14,267 nucleotides of DNA from an uncultured bacterium (GTDB taxonomy: Bacteria > Actinomycetota > Coriobacteriia > Coriobacteriales > Coriobacteriaceae), in the NCBI GenBank assembly GCA_905215765.1, contig CAJMRP010000048.1, positions 1 through 14,267 on the forward strand, written 5' to 3'. The notes below the pieces were generated by a model that was not told the DNA's origin, ran no database searches, and was given only the letters and a program-made list of their open reading frames with translations. How positions within the stretch are numbered: position 1 is the stretch's first letter; each line of letters begins with the position of its first letter. Position numbers and translations under genes: made by a program. Below, in pieces: positions 7,316-14,082 of this stretch.

Positions 7316-8602
7316 TTAGGCGACGGTACGAAGGATCTGGCAGCGCACGTTCTGAGAACCGCCAAAACCGCGCAGGAACGCTGTCTCGGGGATCTTCTTC
7401 ATCTGGGTAGCACCGGCGACGCCACGCATCTGCTTGACGGCCTCGACGATATCGGCGATACCCGATGCGCCATGGGCGTGACCGAAGTTGCAGCGGCCAC
7501 CGTGCGGGTTGATGGGCTTATCGCCGTCAAAAGCGGTGCGTCCGTCAATCGCATACTTCCAGGCCTCGCCGCGCGGAATATAGCCGCACTCCTCGGCCGA
7601 GACAATCTCGGAAGCCAGGAAGAAGTCATTGCACATGAACAGGTCGATCTCATCGGGGCTCACGCCGGTAAGGTCATAAACCTGTTTGGCGGCAAGCTCA
7701 GTAGCCCAGTGCTCGTTGTGGAGCAGACCGGCCTCGACAGCAGAGGCACCCGTACCCATAACCTCGATAGGTGCATATGGGACACCCATGGCCTTGGCCT
7801 TCTCCGTGGGCATTACGACAACAGCGGCGGCACCGTCGCACTTCTTCTCAAAGCCGGTAACGCGCAGGTACTGCGTAACGCGCGGGTTGTACATGCTCTT
7901 GAGATACTCGTCGGCGGTATCGAACCCAGCTGCCTTCGCGTCCTCCTCGACCGTGGTCTCGTACCAGGCAAGGGGATTCAGGACGGCACCGCGGCGAAGG
8001 CTCTTGGTAAGGCCGTTCAGGGCATCATCGATCTGATCGGCGGTAAGGTCGTACTGCATCGAATACTCGTTGATCCAGTTGTCGAACGACACGCCAAAGG
8101 CGCCATCGAGCGGGCGACCATAAGCGCGGTCATAGATCTTATCGAGCGAGGGAATCATAACGTCGAGCGTAAAGTCCTGACGAATATGGGAGGGCATATG
8201 CTCAACGGGAAGCGTCGAAGCCAAATCGCAGGCACCCGTAAGGACAACATCGTAGGCACCGGAGGCGACTGCCATCACGGCCTGCTCAAGGGCGACGTAG
8301 CCCGTGCAGCAAGCCTCGGAATGATGGACAGACCCCTTGGCACGAACGCCAAACCAATCGGCAACCTGCATGTTTGGGGTAATGCAATCGCCAACGAGAT
8401 ACGGATTGGCGCTGCCGTGATAGAAAAAGTCGATATCGCGGGGCTCAAGACCGGCATCGGCAATTGCCTCGAGAGCCGCATAGCCAAACGCCTCGCCCTC
8501 GCCAATACCCTGGGTCTCGGGATGCTCCTCAAAATCCTTGAACGGGGTGCAGCCTACGCCTACAATCGAGACGCTGCGCATGTTCTTTCCGAGCGTAACC
8601 AC
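7316..8602 (-). CDS. SCPx-like thiolase / acyltransferase
   Basis: A 428-residue thiolase-superfamily enzyme, expected to make or break a carbon-carbon bond on acyl thioesters. Cys98 in SEACCTGYVAL aligns with the acyl-accepting cysteine. His375 in NFGHAHGASG aligns with the GHPxG histidine. The motif that is HDCF in SCP2-type thiolases is NDFF (residues 325-328), and the C-terminal CxGG of classical thiolases is GFGG (412-415). The cysteine that normally acts as proton donor is therefore missing from both known positions. First gene of the operon. Two starts are possible: GTG at 8602 with AGGA about 11 bases upstream, or ATG at 8581 with GGAAAG only 3 bases upstream. Beta-keto thiolase, acyltransferase or retro-aldolase activity are all possible. 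Confidence 0.88.
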   Translation of the reverse strand: MVTLGKNMRSVSIVGVGCTPFKDFEEHPETQGIGEGEAFGYAALEAIADAGLEPRDIDFFYHGSANPYLVGDCITPNMQVADWFGVRAKGSVHHSEACCTGYVALEQAVMAVASGAYDVVLTGACDLASTLPVEHMPSHIRQDFTLDVMIPSLDKIYDRAYGRPLDGAFGVSFDNWINEYSMQYDLTADQIDDALNGLTKSLRRGAVLNPLAWYETTVEEDAKAAGFDTADEYLKSMYNPRVTQYLRVTGFEKKCDGAAAVVVMPTEKAKAMGVPYAPIEVMGTGASAVEAGLLHNEHWATELAAKQVYDLTGVSPDEIDLFMCNDFFLASEIVSAEECGYIPRGEAWKYAIDGRTAFDGDKPINPHGGRCNFGHAHGASGIADIVEAVKQMRGVAGATQMKKIPETAFLRGFGGSQNVRCQILRTVA

Positions 8603-8608
8603 TGAATA

Positions 8609-8627
8609 TCACATCCTAATCATGTGA
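8609..8627 (-). promoter_or_regulatory. Small palindrome over the thiolase ribosome-binding region
   Basis: TCACAT and ATGTGA form a 6-bp perfect inverted repeat around a 7-nt centre. The loop on the minus strand (GATTAGG) holds the first part of the AGGA ribosome-binding sequence of the GTG start at 8602. It may be an RNA hairpin displaying or masking that site, or chance. Confidence 0.3.
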
Positions 8628-8653
8628 AGGTGTACGGAATGATGGCGCAGTCC

Positions 8654-8687
8654 AGCCGCGAGCGAAGGTGAGAGAGCGCTCGCGGCT
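8654..8687 (-). other. Leader hairpin upstream of the thiolase gene
   Basis: AGCCGCGAGCG (8654-8664) and CGCTCGCGGCT (8677-8687) give an 11-bp perfect stem with a 12-nt loop. It lies between the operator-like palindrome and the thiolase start, so it would be in the operon's 5' leader. A T4 run follows it only on the plus strand, where no gene reads into it. I therefore favour a leader structure over a terminator. Confidence 0.5.
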
Positions 8688-8707
8688 TTTCTGTGCCGTC
8701 ACACGTT

Positions 8708-8725
8708 GAACTACTGCAGTGGTTC
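8708..8725 (-). promoter_or_regulatory. Candidate TetR-family operator
   Basis: GAACTACTGCAGTGGTTC is an 18-bp palindrome with a single mismatched pair, a size and symmetry typical of TetR-family operators. It sits between the terminator that ends the TetR gene and the first gene of the thiolase operon. A weak promoter, TTTAAC (8759-8754), 17 bp, TACGTT (8736-8731), would place it over the start site. Binding by the neighbouring regulator is an inference. Confidence 0.55.
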
Positions 8726-8774
8726 TTTTGAACGTAGCTTTAGTTTACGAGGGGTTAAACGAGACGCGTGAGAC

Positions 8775-8817
8775 AAAAAGCCCCGATGTGTCCCATCATA
8801 TGGGACACATCGGGGCT
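8775..8817 (-). terminator. Strong intrinsic terminator after the TetR gene
   Basis: An 18-bp perfect stem spans 8779-8796 and 8800-8817 with a 3-nt loop; the arm begins AGCCCCGATGTGTCCCAT. On the minus strand it is followed directly by TTTTTGTC. It lies 107 bp after the TetR stop and separates the regulator transcript from the thiolase operon, implying that the operon has its own promoter between here and 8602. Confidence 0.92.
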
Positions 8818-8923
8818 AGGCGTTCCAAATAGCAGATAAATGGCCATACTTAAATCGATTCATAGGGCCGGATTGCTCTGAATCCGCAACCTATGCAACC
8901 GTTCATCCCTAAAAATCAGCCGT

Positions 8924-9541
8924 TCACCCGAGCGGCTTTTCAAAATCGGGAATACGTGGGTGCCAATGGCGCGAGGCGTCGTCGACAAAGAGCGGTGCGT
9001 AGAACATGCGATTGAGGGCGGCGGCAACGGTGCGCGCTTCCAAATCGGGACGGACCTCAAGCCAATACTGGACAAGGTTGTGATGTCCCGCGAGCGCAAA
9101 GGCCAGATACAGGTCAAGATCGGTCTCGTCGGAAAACGTTGAGCGCAGACGGTCACGAAAATACTCATGCATAAAAATCGTAGCCTTATGCGTGAACACG
9201 GGGTCCCCGTTTTCACTGTTGAGCGCGAGTTCCTTCGAACGATTGCGCTGCAGAATCTCCATACGCTTGATCATCGTCGGCGTCGGATCGAGCTGAGCGT
9301 CACCAAAGCGCGCCTCAAGGGCAACGTCGTTAATCTCTTGCATGTTGTGGAGCAGATCGTCCTCAAATCGCTTAACAACGTCGTCAACAGAACGATAGCA
9401 GCGGTAAAACGTCGATTTCGAGGTGTGCGCGAGCCTCAGCACATCGGTCACCTTGATCGCCTGCACCGGCGTCGTCCCCATAAGCTCAAAGACGGCATCC
9501 TCGATGCGGGCGCTGATATCGTTCTTGGCATCTAGCGGCAT
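8924..9541 (-). CDS. TetR-family transcriptional regulator
   Basis: A 205-residue protein with the size and layout of TetR repressors. An N-terminal helix-turn-helix (about residues 28-50: AIKVTDVLRLAHTSKSTFYR, then CYRS) is followed by an all-helical C-terminal domain that would bind a small ligand and dimerise. I chose the ATG at 9541, with GGGGAG 6 bases upstream, over a TTG 21 bases further up. It lies 27 bp after the phosphopantetheinyl transferase gene, so the two are probably co-transcribed, and it faces the thiolase operon across a terminator and an 18-bp palindrome. Likely role: ligand-controlled repressor of the operon, with the ligand being the pathway substrate or an acyl-CoA (inference). 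Confidence 0.88.
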   Translation of the reverse strand: MPLDAKNDISARIEDAVFELMGTTPVQAIKVTDVLRLAHTSKSTFYRCYRSVDDVVKRFEDDLLHNMQEINDVALEARFGDAQLDPTPTMIKRMEILQRNRSKELALNSENGDPVFTHKATIFMHEYFRDRLRSTFSDETDLDLYLAFALAGHHNLVQYWLEVRPDLEARTVAAALNRMFYAPLFVDDASRHWHPRIPDFEKPLG

Positions 9542-9568
9542 AACGGTCTCCCCTGTTGGCAATCAGCC

Positions 9569-10207
9569 CTATCCTACATGAAAGACGTGCTCTTTGAGGA
9601 CGATTTGGGGCACGAAGCGCGCGGCACACGAGATGACGCTGCCATCGTATTCGGCGAACGAAACCTTCCAGCCGTCGGGCAGCCCATCCTTGCCGGGATC
9701 AACCGAAAAACCGCTCCCCTGCGCTTTGAGAACGGCTTCGATGTGTGTCCATACCTGGCACATGCGACGGCAACGCTCCCGCTGATTGCCCGCAGCGTCA
9801 ATCCATGCACGCTCCTCGGTGGTTGCCATTCGACTGACCGCCAAGGGCGACACCTCATCCATCGACTCAATGTCTACGCCTATAGGTCCTCCAGATAGCC
9901 GCGCGGCTTCTGAAACAGCGAGAACGACCGTACCGGCAGCATGCGAAATCGAAATAGAGGGGGCATTGGCATCTGCAAGTTCCGGTTTGCCAAATGAAGA
10001 GCGCACGAGTTGTGCATCCTCGTTGGCACCCAAAACGTCACGAAGAAGCACACCCACACCGGCAGCCTCTCGGCGAGTAGAAATCGGAAGGTCATCGTTT
10101 AGGACACGAGCGGCATAATGAGGTGCCATCGGCGCAAGATTAATGATTGTACGGGGATCGACCATGGAAACGCGGGCAATGTGCACGGTTATAATCAAAA
10201 TAATCAT
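9569..10207 (-). CDS. 4'-phosphopantetheinyl transferase, Sfp type
   Basis: This enzyme moves the phosphopantetheine arm of CoA onto a serine of a carrier protein. The family motifs are in order (numbered from the ATG at 10207): FGKPEL (72-77), SISHAAGTVVLAVS (86-99), IGVDIESMD (109-117, with Asp112 and Glu114 as magnesium ligands) and VWTHIEAVLKAQGSGF (152-167, with Glu157 and Lys161). The length of about 212 suits Sfp-type rather than AcpS-type enzymes. Start choice is uncertain: GGGGAG directly abuts the ATG at 10207 with no spacer, whereas an in-frame TTG at 10198 has a normal 9-base spacing. Being 27 bp upstream of the TetR gene and near the operon ACP, it may be the dedicated activator of that ACP (inference). 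Confidence 0.88.
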   Translation of the reverse strand: MIILIITVHIARVSMVDPRTIINLAPMAPHYAARVLNDDLPISTRREAAGVGVLLRDVLGANEDAQLVRSSFGKPELADANAPSISISHAAGTVVLAVSEAARLSGGPIGVDIESMDEVSPLAVSRMATTEERAWIDAAGNQRERCRRMCQVWTHIEAVLKAQGSGFSVDPGKDGLPDGWKVSFAEYDGSVISCAARFVPQIVLKEHVFHVG

Positions 10208-10317
10208 CTCCCCACGAGACCAAGAGGCAATTGGCGACAAATATGCTGGACAGCAATTACACCGTGGAAAAGCGGCCGTTGTCGATAATTTGATGGCATA
10301 TCATGTGTATTTATAGC

Positions 10318-10348
10318 AAAACAGTCCAGAAGCAAAGCCTCTGGACTG
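10318..10348 (-). terminator. Intrinsic terminator after tRNA-Val
   Basis: On the minus strand CAGTCCAGA pairs perfectly with TCTGGACTG around a 9-nt loop and is followed by TTTTG. It begins 8 bases past the tRNA-Val CCA end and closes the two-tRNA transcript. Confidence 0.85.
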
Positions 10349-10356
10349 CGAACATT

Positions 10357-10431
10357 TGGTGGGCGTTAGAAGATTTGAACTTCTGACCTCTTCCGTGTCA
10401 GGGAAGCGCTCTCCCCCTGAGCTAAACGCCC
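10357..10431 (-). tRNA. tRNA-Val (anticodon GAC)
   Basis: A 75-nt cloverleaf with acceptor GGGCGTT/AACGCCC and an encoded CCA. The anticodon stem CTTCC/GGAAG holds loop CTGACAC, and the T arm contains GTTCAAATC. It is transcribed just after tRNA-Gly with a 3-nt spacer. Confidence 0.96.
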
Positions 10432-10434
10432 AAA

Positions 10435-10510
10435 TGGAGCGGACAACGGGGCTCGAACCCGCGACCCCAACCTTGGCAAGGTTGTGCTCTACCAACTGAG
10501 CCATGTCCGC
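10435..10510 (-). tRNA. tRNA-Gly (anticodon GCC)
   Basis: A 76-nt cloverleaf with acceptor GCGGACA/TGTCCGC and an encoded CCA. The anticodon stem CAACC/GGTTG holds loop TTGCCAA, and the T arm contains GTTCGAGCC. It is the first of a tRNA pair driven by the promoter at 10523-10551. Confidence 0.96.
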
Positions 10511-10522
10511 TTGCGGGTTATT

Positions 10523-10570
10523 AATTTACGCGAGTTGTCCTAAAGACGCAAGTACTTTTTTCAAAAAAGT
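10523..10570 (-). promoter_or_regulatory. tRNA-Gly/Val promoter with A/T-tract palindrome
   Basis: On the minus strand TTGCGT (10551-10546) and TAAATT (10528-10523) are spaced 17 bp apart, 12 bp before the tRNA. Just upstream of the -35 is the palindrome ACTTTTTTCAAAAAAGT (10554-10570, as read on the plus strand). The same arrangement precedes tRNA-Leu, which supports both calls and suggests an UP-type element. Confidence 0.7.
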
Positions 10571-10615
10571 TGCCCAAAGCAAGTTCATGCAGGTAAATAA
10601 CGCCAAGTCAAGGCG

Positions 10616-11362
10616 CTATGCGCACGATTCCAATGCCGAGCTAAACAGCTTCACCATCCGAACACGTGTGCCGGCGCCATCTGTACGACGGGCAACTTCC
10701 ACATTATCGACGAGCATGCGCATAAGCTTGATACCGCGTCCGCGTTCCTCGGATGTTACCGGTTCGCTCGCTCCATCGATAGAATAGCCAGCGCCCCGAT
10801 CAAGCACCTCGAGCACAACACGGTCCCCATAGGCCTGAACCGTCAGGATGCAGCCAACGCCGCCCGCATGGTCATATGCGTTACCCAATGCCTCCCCCAA
10901 CGCCAATGCAACGTCATAGCGCTCATCACGCCTCAGGGGAAGCGATTCGAGGAGCTCGGCCACACGGTGCCGATAATACGGGAGATTCTCGATGCCTCGC
11001 CTTACTTCGACGCTCTTGCTCCATCGCGGCAACTCCCCCACCGGAATGGCGGGAATCGACTCCCGCGCCGGGCCCGCGACATGAAGGATGTCGACAAGTC
11101 GGGCAATTTCCAAAAAGCGAACGACCTCATCGGAAGCGTTAACGAGCGAAAGCAGCCCCTCATGCCTCATGAGCTCTCTGGCACGTGTAAGCAAAAACGC
11201 CAAACCCGTCGAGTCGATAAAGCCCACGGCCTGGCAATTGATGACAACACGACGCACGCCCAGGTCGATCAAATTATCCAACCGTCGGCGCAGTGCGGGC
11301 ACCGAGGCGATGTCGATATCGCCCGGTGGCGTCAAAACCGCTATGTCATTCCACTCATTCAT
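10616..11362 (-). CDS. STAS domain fused to RsbW-like HATPase (anti-sigma regulator)
   Basis: A 248-residue fusion of the two halves of a partner-switching circuit. Residues 1-100 are a STAS (anti-anti-sigma) domain with the phospho-acceptor motif FIDSTGLAFLL, where Thr52 sits at the position usually Ser or Thr. Residues about 115-245 are a GHKL ATPase/serine kinase domain like RsbW or SpoIIAB: N-box ALGEALGNAYDHA (Glu157, Asn161), DRGAG (188-192) and ERGRGIKLM (207-214). I chose the ATG at 11362, with GGGGA about 11 bases upstream and the normal STAS start, over a GTG 39 bases higher that lacks a ribosome-binding site. It lies 81 bp after the SpoIIE-type phosphatase gene, which would reverse the kinase reaction. 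Its sigma factor target is not in the window. Confidence 0.88.
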   Translation of the reverse strand: MNEWNDIAVLTPPGDIDIASVPALRRRLDNLIDLGVRRVVINCQAVGFIDSTGLAFLLTRARELMRHEGLLSLVNASDEVVRFLEIARLVDILHVAGPARESIPAIPVGELPRWSKSVEVRRGIENLPYYRHRVAELLESLPLRRDERYDVALALGEALGNAYDHAGGVGCILTVQAYGDRVVLEVLDRGAGYSIDGASEPVTSEERGRGIKLMRMLVDNVEVARRTDGAGTRVRMVKLFSSALESCA

Positions 11363-11443
11363 ACGACCATGGTTCCCCAAAAGAGCTCGCTCGATGCACA
11401 CGTTTCTTCAACCGTAGGGATTTTGCCCGTCAGGCGTCGTGAC

Positions 11444-13789
11444 CTACGATCGACCCCGTAAAAACTCAAGGGAGACCAGCGCGATGTCATCGTTCAGCGC
11501 CGACTCGGTAAAGCGATCAAGCTCGCCCAAGACCTTACCGCAGATTCCCGATACGCCCTCACCCGAGACAGAGAGCAGAAGGTCACGAAGGCGCTGCTCG
11601 CCAAAGAAAGCACCCGAGCGATCACGTGCTTCGATTGTTCCGTCGGTATACATAAATAGCATGTCACCAGGAGCGAATGTAAACACGCCCGTCTCGTAGA
11701 CCATGCTCTCAAAGGCACCGATCACGCCCGATTGGCACCCAAGGAGCTCCACTTCTCCCCCGCAGGTCTCGCCGCCGCCACGCGGCGTCGACGACGGCCT
11801 AATGACCATAGTGGGAGGATGTCCCGCAGAGCAATAGGTAGCGCGGCCCGCCTTAAGATCGATCTTGGCGATAAACGCCGTCACAAACGTCTCGACCCTC
11901 GAAAAGCCCATGAGCATACTATTGAGCGAGCGTGCCATACGGGCAGGCCCTGCACCCTCCCAGGCATAGGCCGTCAGCGCTGTCTTGACGAGCGCCGACA
12001 TCGACGCCGCCTCGATTCCCTTGCCGGATACATCGCCCAAAATCATAACGGCGCAATCGTCGGGAAGTCGGACAAGCGTATAGAAGTCACCGCCGACCAA
12101 CGCAGAATTCGTTGCCGATAGATATACCGAATCGGTTGCAATGCCCGGAACGTCACCAAGCGAATTTCTCATGCCAATCTGAAGCGTCTGAGCGATATGA
12201 CGCTCTTCGCGCTTTTGAGATTCGCCCTCATAGATCAGCTCAAAGTCATGCGCCAGATGCACCAGGTAGTCGTATTCAAGGTCGTCAATTGGTTCTTGGC
12301 TGCCATCGCGGAGCAGCAAAGCGCGCCTCGTCGGCCCCTTGGCGATATCAGCGGGAACAATCGCATCGTTGCTTCGTTTGCCATCCGCTTCCGAGTGGTA
12401 GCGCCCCGCTTCGATGCCGGAGTCGACATAAAGCCCCTGACACGGTAGGCCGTGGGCCCTCAACCATGAACCCATAGACGTGGATTCGTCCACACGTGTA
12501 AGGCGCACGTGCTTGAGGTCGTCAGCGCTCGTCCCGCCCAACACCGATGTCTCAAACCCGTCGGGGGCTGCCCCCAGGCGCGCTGCTGGCGCCGTGACAG
12601 AAAAGAAGAGTGACTCCGGATCGTCCGGCAGCGCCACACGACTGCCGCCCTCAAAATCGATGACATAGGTTTCGAGGCCCGCATCATACTCCACGGGGCA
12701 GAAATGACAATTGAGCACCGTGCAGATTTCCGTCGACACCGCTCGCGAGGCGGCAACGGGATCATCGAGATAGGTAAACAGTTCGTCGCGCAGCAAATTG
12801 AGCGAGCGGCCGAGCTCCGCCGTGCGGCGCGAACGTAAGCTCGACGCCATGCCGACCAGCTGAATAGACAGGTAATCGCAGATGACCTCGAGTACGTTCA
12901 CGTCATAGGCAAGTGGCGCCTGGGGGCGTTTCCAGCCAACTTCCAACACGCCAAGGACCTGCGTGCCGTAAAACACGGGAAGACAGATCTCGCTGCGATA
13001 CGGGGGCATATCCTGCACGCGCAGCAAGTGCTTGGAACGATTGTCAAAATCCATGAACATACCCGAAGCAACTCGGTCGCCCTCAAGGTCCTGCTGGATC
13101 GACAGGCGACAGGCACGCGACTCGCGAAGCACGTAGGTCGGAATGCCCGCGCCGTACGGCATAAACTCGGGCAGATAGCTGTCCTCAAGCTCCTTAGAAA
13201 CACCGCGGAGCTTAAAGCCGCCGCTCTCGGAAAAATAGATAGCCGCACCGGAGGCATCGAGCGTTCCAACGAGCTGATTCAAAACGGTATCGAGCAAGCT
13301 GGGGAGCTCATCGGAGCCCACGGTACTCATAATGACCGAAAGGGTACCCGAAAGGCGTTTATTCGCCACCCTAAGCTCCGATAGCGCACGTTTGAGCTGA
13401 CGATCGTGGGAATACTGCTCTTCGATGCTGTGAAGCGCCACCAGGACACGCGGTGCACGACGTCCAAAGATACGCGGAGGCGTAACGGAACCCGCGCGAA
13501 CCAAGACGGGAATAAAAGACCCGTCGCTCAGCTTGAGCATCAGCTCGCTCTCGGAGCCATCGGTCTCAAACGGCAGACGATGTTCGGTCGCGCGCTCAAA
13601 GGCAGACGAGTACAGAACGTCTTTGACATCACCGCCGATGACGTCAGCGCGCTCCTCGCACATCAGGTCGAGCAAACGATTATTCACATGCAGAATGGTT
13701 CCGTCGAGCTCACAGATGATGACAGCATCGCTCGTGATCTCGACCAGTTGGGCAACGTCTGCCCACTCGTTGCGCTCAAGCGTTTCCAT
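11444..13789 (-). CDS. PAS-GAF sensor with SpoIIE/RsbU-type PP2C phosphatase
   Basis: A 781-residue signalling phosphatase with no obvious membrane segment. Numbered from the ATG at 13789, a PAS domain covers about 8-122 and a short coiled linker follows near 125-150. A GAF domain covers about 160-315, and a weaker GAF-like region covers about 335-515. The PP2C/SpoIIE domain runs from about 540 to the end. Metal-binding motifs are intact: VGGDFYTL (Asp568), ILGDVSGKGIEAA (Asp586), MYTDG (Asp716) and NDDIALV (Asp767/768). The ATG at 13789 has GAGG about 6 bases upstream; a GTG 12 bases higher is the alternative. It likely senses a cytoplasmic cue and dephosphorylates the STAS domain encoded next, releasing or trapping a sigma factor (inference from family). 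Confidence 0.92.
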   Translation of the reverse strand: METLERNEWADVAQLVEITSDAVIICELDGTILHVNNRLLDLMCEERADVIGGDVKDVLYSSAFERATEHRLPFETDGSESELMLKLSDGSFIPVLVRAGSVTPPRIFGRRAPRVLVALHSIEEQYSHDRQLKRALSELRVANKRLSGTLSVIMSTVGSDELPSLLDTVLNQLVGTLDASGAAIYFSESGGFKLRGVSKELEDSYLPEFMPYGAGIPTYVLRESRACRLSIQQDLEGDRVASGMFMDFDNRSKHLLRVQDMPPYRSEICLPVFYGTQVLGVLEVGWKRPQAPLAYDVNVLEVICDYLSIQLVGMASSLRSRRTAELGRSLNLLRDELFTYLDDPVAASRAVSTEICTVLNCHFCPVEYDAGLETYVIDFEGGSRVALPDDPESLFFSVTAPAARLGAAPDGFETSVLGGTSADDLKHVRLTRVDESTSMGSWLRAHGLPCQGLYVDSGIEAGRYHSEADGKRSNDAIVPADIAKGPTRRALLLRDGSQEPIDDLEYDYLVHLAHDFELIYEGESQKREERHIAQTLQIGMRNSLGDVPGIATDSVYLSATNSALVGGDFYTLVRLPDDCAVMILGDVSGKGIEAASMSALVKTALTAYAWEGAGPARMARSLNSMLMGFSRVETFVTAFIAKIDLKAGRATYCSAGHPPTMVIRPSSTPRGGGETCGGEVELLGCQSGVIGAFESMVYETGVFTFAPGDMLFMYTDGTIEARDRSGAFFGEQRLRDLLLSVSGEGVSGICGKVLGELDRFTESALNDDIALVSLEFLRGRS

Positions 13790-13814
13790 CGTGGACCTCA
13801 CCGTCTATCGGTAA

Positions 13815-13838
13815 CAAAAAAGCCTCCGAAGAGGCTTC
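13815..13838 (-). terminator. Intrinsic terminator after tRNA-Leu
   Basis: On the minus strand AAGCCTC, the stable tetraloop TTCG and GAGGCTT form a 7-bp hairpin followed by a T6 run that overlaps its end. It starts about 11 bases after the tRNA-Leu CCA end and lies 26 bases before the phosphatase ATG. No separate promoter is visible in that gap, so phosphatase expression may depend on readthrough. Confidence 0.88.
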
Positions 13839-13848
13839 TCAAATGCGA

Positions 13849-13938
13849 TGGTGTCGGAGGCGGGACTTGAACCCGCATGACCAAAAAGCGGTCACTAGCA
13901 CCTCAAGCTAGCGCGTCTGCCAATTCCGCCACTCCGAC
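13849..13938 (-). tRNA. tRNA-Leu (anticodon GAG)
   Basis: A 90-nt class II tRNA with acceptor GTCGGAG/CTCCGAC and an encoded CCA. The anticodon stem CTAGC/GCTAG holds loop TTGAGGT, the long variable arm (TGACCGCTTTTTGGTCA) is typical of Leu, and the T arm contains GTTCAAGTC. Confidence 0.96.
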
Positions 13939-13995
13939 ATGCTATGTTGTTGATTCGCAGTTCGTTCTGTTGGACCCGCGCGTTCAACGAGGAAG

Positions 13996-14044
13996 ATAAT
14001 AACCTATGATTCGAGAACTGTGCAAGCACTTTTTAGAAAAAAGT
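13996..14044 (-). promoter_or_regulatory. tRNA-Leu promoter with A/T-tract palindrome
   Basis: On the minus strand TTGCAC (14025-14020) and TATTAT (14001-13996) are spaced 18 bp apart, about 58 bases before the mature tRNA. Just upstream of the -35 is ACTTTTT-AG-AAAAAAGT (14028-14044, plus-strand reading), closely matching the element before tRNA-Gly. Confidence 0.72.
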
Positions 14045-14082
14045 TTACGAATTTGTAAATGCGCAGGTAGATCTATATGTCC

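Noticed and set aside
7472..8605. A 377-codon plus-strand open frame opposite the thiolase gene
   Set aside because: The minus-strand frame holds clear thiolase motifs. The plus-strand product has no family features or ribosome-binding evidence.
9569..9571. Possibility that the PPTase and TetR frames are one fused or frameshifted gene
   Set aside because: A clean TAG stop, a 27-bp gap and a separate ribosome-binding site before the TetR ATG show two genes.
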